DNA from: JAHHLP01 sp041609895 | GTDB lineage: Bacteria > Bacteroidota > Rhodothermia > Rhodothermales > JABDKH01 | Direction: 5' to 3' | DNA length: 7,162 bases | NCBI GenBank assembly: GCA_041609895.1 | Contig: JBFIPX010000169.1 | Coordinates: 1 to 7,162 of the forward strand | Shown here: positions 1 to 4,476 of the stretch, piece after piece | Layout: the number at the start of each line of letters is the position of its first letter | Position numbering within the stretch: the stretch's first letter is position 1 | Program-made: the position numbers and the translations under genes | The notes under the pieces: generated by a model | The model's database searches: none | Told to the model about the DNA's origin: nothing | Seen by the model: the letters and a program-made list of their open reading frames with translations, nothing else

Positions 1-1
1 A

Positions 2-136
2 AAAGAAAGAGGGAAGGTGCGGTTCATACACCTGAACCACACCAACCCTGCTCAGTGGTCCCGGTCGGCCGCGAGGCAAGAAATCGAACGAAGGGGATTT
101 CGTGTCGCAGAGGAGGGCGAGGTCGCTAGCCTTTAG
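2..136 (+). CDS. PqqB-like MBL-fold metallo-hydrolase, C-terminal end (partial)
   Basis: This is the 3' end of a gene that enters from the left edge: 44 codons and a TAG stop at 134-136, with no start inside the window. The visible residues include the string FIHLNHTNP, then an ARQEIERRGF segment and the ending VAEEGEVASL. This combination (a beta-strand with IHxNHTNP, a short helix, then GFxVAxEG at the very end) is the usual C-terminus of the PqqB-like branch of the metallo-beta-lactamase fold. Those enzymes are zinc- or metal-dependent hydrolases of about 300 residues, most with unknown substrates. The metal-binding HxHxDH motif would lie upstream, outside the window. The gene converges on the metallophosphoesterase, with about 130 bp between the two stops. 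The assignment rests on recognising the tail alone; the family is fairly secure, the function is not. Confidence 0.72.
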   Translation, partial: KERGKVRFIHLNHTNPAQWSRSAARQEIERRGFRVAEEGEVASL

Positions 137-266
137 GAAGAAAGAGACTTGCCGAAGGATCGAACCAATATGCGATCGCAGCCCACGCCCCGGGGGAGTC
201 GTAACAGGCAGCGTCGTCAAGTTTGGCCATAGCGGAACACGGGCGGACACGGCAAAGGAGTCAAGC
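137..266. other. Convergent intergenic gap, nothing assignable
   Basis: This spacer lies between two converging genes. It contains two perfect short palindromes, TGCGATCGCA at 171-180 and CCCCGGGG at 188-195, but no stem-loop followed by a T-run on either strand. Translation of both strands shows no recognisable gene remnant. Confidence 0.5.
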
Positions 267-1043
267 TTAGTAAGCCTTGCGCAGCATGTCTGCGAACTCA
301 TCCGGCAATGGACTGGCTTCGATTGCACGTGCCGCCTTCTCCACGTCGTAGGCCACGCGTACAAACTCGACTTCGAGGATGCAGGACGCGTCGGTGGAAT
401 GCGAGATTTCTACCAAGGCAAAGCACGCACGTGGATCTCCATCCTTTGGCTTACCGACTGAGCCAATGTTGATGGCGTGCAGGATTCGGCCCCCATCGCC
501 GTTGTCCATGAGGCGCTTGTGGTAGGGCTTGTGCGTGTGTCCGAAGAGCATCACATCCGCTCCCGCTGTTTGCATCATCCGGACGAAGCTCGCGTCGGCG
601 CGATCCTCGAACAGGTATTCGTTGATGCGCCGGGGGCTTCCGTGAACCAGAAGGAATTCGGTGGTAGTGGCCGCCAGATTTCGTGGCGCTCCGACGCTTA
701 TTCGGATGTGCCGGGGCAAGTCGCGGAGGTAGATACGATTCGCGTCGGAGATCACGCCGTTCGTAAAGGAGATTGACTCGACACCTCGCGCTTCATCTTC
801 CGGCGTCTTGTAGGCGCATCCACAGTCGTCCGAGCTTAGTCCCACGCCCTCGTCGTAGTTGCCCGCTATTGTGGGTATGCGGCGACTTCGAATCGATTCA
901 ACGACTTCGTTGGGCCATGGCGCATACCCGACAAGGTCGCCAAGGCAGAAGATCATGTCCGGGTCGCGCGCGTCAATAGCGGCAAGCACCGCCTCGAGAG
1001 CCGGAAGGTTGGCGTGAATGTCGCTGAGGAAGGCGAGCTTCAT
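267..1043 (-). CDS. Calcineurin-like metallophosphoesterase (YfcE/MJ0936-like)
   Basis: This 258-residue cytoplasmic protein carries the full dimetal phosphoesterase signature: SDIHAN (D8, H10), GDLVGY (D36), GNYDE (N62), VHGSP (H134) and FGHTHKP (H169, H171). It then has a NIGSVGKPKDGDPR segment near residue 195. These residues bind two divalent metals and hydrolyse phosphomono- or phosphodiesters; the physiological substrate of this subfamily is not known to me. The motif most relatives write as GNHD reads GNYD here, followed by a DDCGC segment with C74 and C76. I chose the ATG at 1041-1043 because it begins exactly at the family's usual MKLAFLSDIHAN start; a TTG four codons upstream is possible. 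The arsR-type gene lies 35 bp upstream on the same strand, so the two are probably co-transcribed and this enzyme may be induced by the same signal. Confidence 0.93.
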   Translation of the reverse strand: MKLAFLSDIHANLPALEAVLAAIDARDPDMIFCLGDLVGYAPWPNEVVESIRSRRIPTIAGNYDEGVGLSSDDCGCAYKTPEDEARGVESISFTNGVISDANRIYLRDLPRHIRISVGAPRNLAATTTEFLLVHGSPRRINEYLFEDRADASFVRMMQTAGADVMLFGHTHKPYHKRLMDNGDGGRILHAINIGSVGKPKDGDPRACFALVEISHSTDASCILEVEFVRVAYDVEKAARAIEASPLPDEFADMLRKAY

Positions 1044-1078
1044 CCGTTCAATCAATTACCAGGCAAGATGTGGCGGCT

Positions 1079-1432
1079 TCAGCAACACGCGCCTTCAGCT
1101 CCGGGAAGTTCCTCGAGATACTGGCCTAGTTCGGCCCGCAAGCGATCAATCGATTTTCCATCGATGCAATAGCACGATCGTTGACCATCAATTTCTCCCT
1201 GAATCAGGCCGGCCTCCTTTAGCACCTTCAGATGCCGCGAGACAGATGCCTGCGCAAGCGGTAGTTCGTCTACGATGTCGCCGCAGATGCAGGTACCGCG
1301 CTTGGCGAGCACGCTCAGAATCATCAGCCGCGCCGGATGCGATAGGGCCTTGGCTGCTTTCGCCAGCCGGCCGAGATGCTCGTCGAACAAGGTTGCCTTT
1401 GAATACATGTCAATCAGACATAACGTGAGCAC
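1079..1432 (-). CDS. arsR: ArsR/SmtB-family metalloid-responsive repressor
   Basis: This 117-residue winged-helix protein has the standard ArsR order. A KALSHPARLMIL helix (about 28-39) is followed by a TCIC segment (C48, C50) at the position of the classical ELCVCDL arsenite site, then the recognition helix LAQASVSRHLKVLKEAGLI (59-77) and a wing with DGQRSCY (82-88). The protein ends in GACC, giving a vicinal pair C116-C117. Extra cysteines C87 and C89 lie in the wing. Thiols at helix 3 and C-terminal cysteine pairs are both known As(III)/Sb(III) sites in the family, so release from DNA by a thiophilic metalloid is the likely mechanism. I chose the GTG at 1430-1432 because GGAG lies just upstream; an ATG at 1406-1408 lacks any SD. 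No arsenic pump, reductase or methylase is visible nearby, so the effector is inferred. Confidence 0.88.
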   Translation of the reverse strand: MLTLCLIDMYSKATLFDEHLGRLAKAAKALSHPARLMILSVLAKRGTCICGDIVDELPLAQASVSRHLKVLKEAGLIQGEIDGQRSCYCIDGKSIDRLRAELGQYLEELPGAEGACC

Positions 1433-1442
1433 GGATCTCCAT

Positions 1443-1460
1443 TATCGCGATTATACGATA
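1443..1460 (-). promoter_or_regulatory. Candidate ArsR operator over a -10 box
   Basis: An inverted repeat TATCG-N8-CGATA lies 11 bp before the GTG start of the arsR-type gene. On the minus strand the spacer contains a perfect TATAAT (1455-1450), and the 8-bp palindrome ATCGCGAT (1444-1451) overlaps it. A dyad covering the -10 of its own gene is the usual arrangement for ArsR autorepression. No good -35 hexamer is visible at 16-18 bp, so the promoter call is moderate and the operator call is an inference. Confidence 0.45.
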
Positions 1461-1574
1461 GATGACACCGTTGCGATCCACCTGCGGCCATTCGTTGGGC
1501 CGATTCAACTATCTTCCCGGTTCTGCTGGCAATCCAGCTCCGACAATCAACATGTATCAAGCAAGGGGAACGTG

Positions 1575-2012
1575 ATGTCTGATCAGCCACAAAACTACGC
1601 CTCGCACCGGCGGTGGGTGCCTGCCTATCACTTCGTGCTGTCGCTCCTGATTCTGGCGATTCTGATCGGTTCGGTCGTCAACGTCGTTAAGTCCGCCGGA
1701 ACACCGGGCATGTATTCTGCGACGCTCATCCTCGCCATGAGTATTGCGATGGTCCTCACCGTCTATTTTGTGCGGGCATTTCCGCTCCGAGCACAGGACC
1801 GTCTGATTCGCCTCGAGGAGAACTTCCGCAGCTACATTCGCAACGGATCGTTCCTCGATTCGAAACTCGACATGCGCCAGATAATCGGTCTGCGTTTTGC
1901 TTCCGACGAGGAATTCGATGCGCTGATGGCGAGAGCAGTTTCGGAGGGCATGTCTGAGGATGAGATCAAGAAGGCGATCAAGCACTGGCGGTCCGATTCA
2001 TACCGGGTGTAG
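1575..2012 (+). CDS. DUF6526-type two-helix membrane protein
   Basis: This is a 145-residue inner-membrane protein of unknown function. It opens with QNYASHRRWVPAYHF, a short aromatic and basic stretch before the first helix. Two hydrophobic helices follow (about 18-38 and 47-66), then a cytoplasmic part with LRAQDRLIRLEE (71-82), IGLRFASDEEF (104-114) and SEDEIKKAIKHWRSD near the end. That order of an NYxxHxR opening, two helices, RxQDRxIRLEE, LRFASDEE and a C-terminal KKAIKxWR matches my memory of the DUF6526 family, including its usual length of about 140-150. The ATG at 1575 has AAGGGGAA just upstream and is preferred to the long in-frame extension from 1275, which would overlap arsR antisense. 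The gene is divergent from arsR with 142 bp between the starts, so it could share the candidate operator region. No specific function should be assigned. Confidence 0.87.
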   Translation: MSDQPQNYASHRRWVPAYHFVLSLLILAILIGSVVNVVKSAGTPGMYSATLILAMSIAMVLTVYFVRAFPLRAQDRLIRLEENFRSYIRNGSFLDSKLDMRQIIGLRFASDEEFDALMARAVSEGMSEDEIKKAIKHWRSDSYRV

Positions 2013-2038
2013 TCAGCGCGAGTGGGTAGAGTTGGACC

Positions 2039-2119
2039 ATGCCTACGCCAAATAAGAGCCGTGTCATTCCTGACGTATTGGCGGGTCATACCGGCCAGAT
2101 CAACGCCGTACGAGATTAG
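2039..2119 (+). pseudogene. Possible scrap of a WD40-repeat gene (26 codons)
   Basis: In the gap between the membrane protein and the methyltransferase, a 26-codon frame from ATG 2039 to TAG 2117-2119 reads VLAGHTGQINAV near its end. The string LxGHTGxINAV is the typical opening of a WD40 blade, but the match stops two codons later without the expected FSPDG and Trp-Asp. It has no convincing SD. It could be a remnant of a deleted gene or a chance match; I lean only slightly toward remnant. Confidence 0.2.
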
Positions 2120-2195
2120 GTCACACCGCTAAGTGTTTTCTCACTTGAGATTCCGATAGCGTCATGCAGTTGTGGCGCTCACCGGTAAATCCGAG

Positions 2196-2201
2196 AGGAG
2201 G
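2196..2201 (+). promoter_or_regulatory. Strong SD setting the methyltransferase start
   Basis: AGGAGG lies 7 bp before the ATG at 2209. It is the best ribosome-binding site serving a gene here, and it rules against the in-frame ATG at 2164, which has no SD. Confidence 0.8.
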
Positions 2202-2208
2202 AAACGCA

Positions 2209-3093
2209 ATGGAATCACAAAACTATCCTGCCGTCGACTCTGGACCCATCGACTGGGAGCTACTCTTCTGTAGTCACGTTCTTCGATTGGAGTCATTGCA
2301 CTGGGGATTGTGGTCGCCTGACCAGGAGATGAGTCTTGAGGGGTTGCGGCATGCTCAAGAGGCATACACAAACTGTGTTCTTGAGCTTATTCCGTCCAGC
2401 GTCAATACTGCCTTGGACGTCGGTTGCGGAATGGGAGACGTTGCTCTGAAGCTCGCCGGCCGGGGCATCCAGGTTACGTCAATCTCGCCAATCGCCAACT
2501 ACGACGATCGACTCAAATCGCTGCGAACACGTGGCGTAGTGTATCGGAGGACACGGTTTGAGGATTTCGAATCAGATCATCTTTATGACCTCGTCATGAT
2601 GGTGGAGTCGTGCGGTTATTTCGAGGCGCGCCCCTCTATCCATCGAGCGATGAGACTGCTTCGCCCTGGCGGATTCTTTCTCGTTGCCAATCCGTTCAGA
2701 ATCGCAGATGTACCGTACATGGTAGGTCGGCACGTGCTAAGTGATTATCGTGAAGAAGCAAGGCAGGCCGGCTTTGTGGTCCAGGAGATGCACGACATCA
2801 CGTCCGGAGTACTACCTACTCTTGAGTTGCTTAGCCAATTCAAGAACGACTACGTCTTGCCGACGATAGAATGGGTTCGTTCGGCGGCCGCTGCTTCACG
2901 GTCGGTTCGACTTGGTTTGATGGCGTCCAAGCTGGTATTCAGGAGGAAGTGGGCCGAGGTTGCATCGAGAGTGGCGCGATACTCGGAGCAACTCCATCCT
3001 CAGTTGTTCGAGCGCTACGCAAGCTATGTGATTGTCTTATTTCGTTTAGGTCAACCGCCCACGGGTATCTCCCACGCGGAACACAGGATCTAG
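2209..3093 (+). CDS. Class I SAM-dependent methyltransferase, substrate unknown
   Basis: This 294-residue protein has a Rossmann methyltransferase core. Motif I is LDVGCGMG (69-76), a YDLVMMVES strand and catalytic-pocket segment lies at about 126-134, and LLRPGGFFLV (150-159) is the post-core strand. Before the core is a helical cap with LHWGLW (30-35) and a RHAQEAYTNCVLELIP segment (47-62). This resembles cyclopropane-synthase, tocopherol-methyltransferase and sterol-methyltransferase-like enzymes acting on lipids or small hydrophobic molecules. The acidic residue expected at the end of strand 2 is not obvious; TSISPIANYDDR occupies that region. After the core, about 130 residues form a mostly helical C-terminal domain that probably shapes the substrate pocket. 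The start at 2209 is set by the SD just upstream. It is single, about 200 bp from the preceding gene, and its TAG overlaps the stop of the convergent hydrolase relic in a shared CTAG. Methyltransferase activity is secure; the substrate is not assignable. Confidence 0.88.
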   Translation: MESQNYPAVDSGPIDWELLFCSHVLRLESLHWGLWSPDQEMSLEGLRHAQEAYTNCVLELIPSSVNTALDVGCGMGDVALKLAGRGIQVTSISPIANYDDRLKSLRTRGVVYRRTRFEDFESDHLYDLVMMVESCGYFEARPSIHRAMRLLRPGGFFLVANPFRIADVPYMVGRHVLSDYREEARQAGFVVQEMHDITSGVLPTLELLSQFKNDYVLPTIEWVRSAAAASRSVRLGLMASKLVFRRKWAEVASRVARYSEQLHPQLFERYASYVIVLFRLGQPPTGISHAEHRI

Positions 3094-3344
3094 CTGTCGC
3101 TGGTCAGGCCGTGCTTTCGGAGGAATCCGAGAACTGCTGTCATGAAGTCGGCCGTGACGCGATCGAATTTCCAGTAGTAGGTATCGAGCCGTCGCGGTCC
3201 ACCGTGGAGTTCGCGCAGCAAGTGACCGTGTTCCATCCCGTGCCCGCCAATGGGAAGGACGGTGATGGTGTGCCGCCAATTACCAGACCCTTTCAAGAGT
3301 CTCCTCAAAAGCGGCGCTCTCGTTTCACTGGCCGAAGTTCGCGT
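3090..3344 (-). pseudogene. C-terminal relic of an alpha/beta hydrolase
   Basis: This open minus-strand stretch reads GNWRHTITVLPIGGHGMEHG, then LDTYYW, then FMTAVLGFLRKHGL just before the TAG at 3090-3092. The pattern (a TxTVLPxxxHG strand and loop with the catalytic histidine, a variable insertion, then a final helix FxxxVxxFLRKH) is the normal C-terminus of S9/S33-type or dienelactone-type alpha/beta hydrolases. The nucleophile elbow GxSxGG, the catalytic acid and about 200 upstream residues are absent. The frame is continuous with the thioredoxin gene upstream, separated from it by one TAG at 3345-3347, and hydrolase-like sequence begins within about a dozen codons of that stop. A TTG at 3296 with AGGAG upstream could start a peptide of about 68 residues, but it could not be an active enzyme. 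I read it as a decaying gene tail; a small expressed protein is the alternative. Confidence 0.55.
3146..3160. repeat. 15-bp direct repeat, copy 1 (in hydrolase relic)
   Basis: AGTCGGCCGTGACGC is identical to 3356-3370, exactly 210 bp away and therefore in the same reading phase. On the minus strand it encodes the VTAD part of RVTADFM. Confidence 0.7.
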
Positions 3345-3917
3345 CTACTGCATCCAGTCGGCCGTGACGCCATTGCGATTCCACTCGTGCCACTCGGCCA
3401 TGCGTTCCTCCAGGACCTTCCGAATATAATCGGCCGAGAGAAGACCCTCGTGACGAAAGAGTGCGTGACCTTCGGGAGAGTAGAGGATATGCGACGGGAT
3501 GGTTCGACCGAATAGGTTGGTGGCTGCGACGACGCGGTCCGGGTTGAGACGGGTCTTTGCCGCCCAGGCCTTTGCGGTCTTCTGCGTCGGAACGTCTCCG
3601 TAATCGGTGCTCGCGCTTGTGATGACGGTCAGGAAGACCACCTTGTCACGGTACCGCTGATCCAATCGTCGAATTGCACGAGCCTGCGGGATGCACGGCG
3701 AGCACCACGGTGCCGAGTACTCCGCCCAGACGAAACGGCCGCGGAACTCGTCGATGGAGACCATGCGGCCGTTGGCATTTACGCGACTGATGGTGTTGGT
3801 CGGCGTGACTTGCCCGGCCCAGCTCGTGTCGTCCATCTTGCCGACGTAGCGATCGTCTTGCCCGCATGCTGAGAACAACAGCAGGAGGGTAACGGCGCTT
3901 ATGAGATAGTTTCTCAT
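3345..3917 (-). CDS. Thioredoxin-fold (TlpA-like) lipoprotein
   Basis: This 190-residue secreted protein starts with a lipoprotein signal peptide: MRNYLISAVTLLLLFSAC, with the lipobox FSAC and lipidated C18, followed by GQDD. The thioredoxin domain covers about 50-170. It shows a DEFRGRFVWAEYSAPWCSPC segment with the redox pair C72 and C75 (WCSPC), and a TIPSH loop with the cis-proline P141 before an ILYSPEG strand. It would act on the periplasmic face of a membrane as a thiol-disulfide oxidoreductase; reduction or oxidation of a specific client cannot be told. I chose the ATG at 3915-3917 because it places a clean signal peptide at the N-terminus, although its SD is weak; the frame extends 23 codons further but that would bury the signal. 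The C-terminus WNRNGVTADWMQ contains a string repeated in the adjacent hydrolase relic. It is divergent from the outer-membrane receptor, 559 bp away. Confidence 0.87.
   Translation of the reverse strand: MRNYLISAVTLLLLFSACGQDDRYVGKMDDTSWAGQVTPTNTISRVNANGRMVSIDEFRGRFVWAEYSAPWCSPCIPQARAIRRLDQRYRDKVVFLTVITSASTDYGDVPTQKTAKAWAAKTRLNPDRVVAATNLFGRTIPSHILYSPEGHALFRHEGLLSADYIRKVLEERMAEWHEWNRNGVTADWMQ
3356..3370. repeat. 15-bp direct repeat, copy 2 (in thioredoxin 3' end)
   Basis: Identical to 3146-3160. On the minus strand it encodes the VTAD part of GVTADWM, the last residues of the thioredoxin-fold lipoprotein. Confidence 0.7.
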
Positions 3918-4105
3918 TGTTGACCCACTGCAAAGACTTTGTAGCCCTGTACAGATTAGGGATCGGCGGCGCCACTTGAGAATCAATAATCGAGTGACGT
4001 AGGAGTAGACGTAAGGATCGATCCAATTTCACAGAACCGATCTGATTGTTAGGCGAGTGCGTCGCTGGTGGAAGGACCAAGAAGGCGCCTCCCTCAGCAA
4101 GGTGA
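3918..4105. other. Leader and intergenic region upstream of the thioredoxin gene
   Basis: This part of the divergent gap probably carries the promoter of the minus-strand lipoprotein gene, but I cannot place a convincing -35/-10 pair. It holds a perfect 10-bp palindrome GGATCGATCC (4015-4024) and two near-identical direct repeats, GACGTAGGA (3996-4004) and GACGTAAGGA (4008-4017), 12 bp apart. These could be a regulator site; nothing else is recognisable. Confidence 0.35.
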
Positions 4106-4228
4106 GGAGGGCCCCTGACGGACAGCGCCTCAGTCGTTGATATCGGTCCCACCGTTGCAACACTGCTGGGCCACGCATTGCCGGACGTGGATGGACGCGT
4201 TATTCCTGCAATCGTCTCGACGGGATAA
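4106..4228 (+). pseudogene. C-terminal relic of an alkaline-phosphatase-superfamily enzyme
   Basis: A frame open from the TGA at 4103-4105 to the TAA at 4226-4228 reads SVVDIGPTVATLLGHALP, then DVDGRVIPAIV. This is the conserved tail of sulfatases, type I phosphodiesterases and related alkaline-phosphatase-superfamily enzymes: a VDIxPTxxxLLG helix after the last metal-binding histidine, then P-x-x-DGRV. It has no ATG, and the catalytic nucleophile, the metal ligands and several hundred upstream residues are absent; I could not follow the homology 5' of about 4106 in any frame. It is therefore the stump of a deleted plus-strand gene. AAAGGAGG overlaps its stop codon with no start codon after it. 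The family call on 40 residues is fairly strong; the exact subfamily is not determinable. Confidence 0.6.
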
Positions 4229-4476
4229 AGGAGGAACTCCTACTTACCGTTCTGAGTCCATCGCTCACTGCGAACGGCTTGCGGCCGAGGCCTGCATACA
4301 TTTGCGCAGTTTTGCGCTGGTCTGCTCAGGTTTTCTCCAACGTCCGGTCCCTCTGTTTCATGGCCGCCTGTCGATTCATTAAAGCCGTTCGTCGTTTTTC
4401 GGGTCGATTATGTAACGAATTGGTAGATCTTCCGTCTGTGTATCTGTTACGCACTTTTCCTTATCCGATTTCAAAG
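4229..4476. other. Region upstream of the outer-membrane receptor
   Basis: This stretch must contain the leader, and probably the promoter, of the receptor gene. It starts with a 13-bp perfect hairpin AGGAG-GAA-CTCCT (4229-4241) and contains a short direct repeat TTTGCGC at 4301-4307 and 4311-4317. I see no clear sigma-70 or Bacteroidota-type (TTG / TAnnTTTG) promoter, no riboswitch and no recognisable coding remnant. Confidence 0.35.

Noticed and set aside
16..43. Strong hairpin GGTTCA-N6-TGAACC with flanking GGTG/CACC, pyrimidine-rich on the minus strand beyond it, terminator-like
   Set aside because: It lies inside the coding tail of the MBL-fold hydrolase (FIHLNHTNP region), over 200 bp from the minus-strand stop, and the T-run is poor. 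Coding constraint explains it.
171..180. TGCGATCGCA, containing the cyanobacterial HIP1 octamer GCGATCGC
   Set aside because: A single copy; the rest of the window does not show HIP1 abundance and the outer-membrane protein family is not cyanobacterial.
102..461. Plus-strand open frame antisense to the end of the metallophosphoesterase
   Set aside because: No recognisable domain or SD, overlaps two real genes, and its content is the reverse image of the phosphoesterase codons.
1275..1574. 100-codon N-terminal extension of the DUF6526-type protein
   Set aside because: It runs antisense through arsR, resembles no protein, and a good SD and family-typical N-terminus occur at 1575.
2131..2146. 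AAGTG-ttttct-CACTT stem-loop before the methyltransferase
   Set aside because: Only 5 bp and AT-rich, with no T-run after it; too weak for a terminator call.
4048..4054. GTTAGGC, matching the integron attC R' consensus
   Set aside because: No partner RYYYAAC at attC distance on either side, no large imperfect palindrome and no integrase; a 7-mer by chance.
4089..4112. Imperfect hairpin CCTCCCTCA / TGAGGAGGG in the divergent gap
   Set aside because: Has an internal mismatch and a wobble pair, no T-run, and overlaps the phosphatase-superfamily relic; no support for a terminator or RNA element.
3646..4152. 168-codon minus-strand frame overlapping the lipoprotein gene start
   Set aside because: The overlap is an out-of-frame shadow of the lipoprotein gene, and the non-overlapping part shows no known motif.
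4137..4382. 81-codon plus-strand frame in the divergent gap
   Set aside because: Starts from a TTG without SD, is out of frame with the phosphatase relic it overlaps, and has no recognisable motif.
4279..4476. 66-codon N-terminal extension of the outer-membrane receptor
   Set aside because: It would place the signal peptide internally; the ATG at 4477 starts directly at a normal signal peptide.
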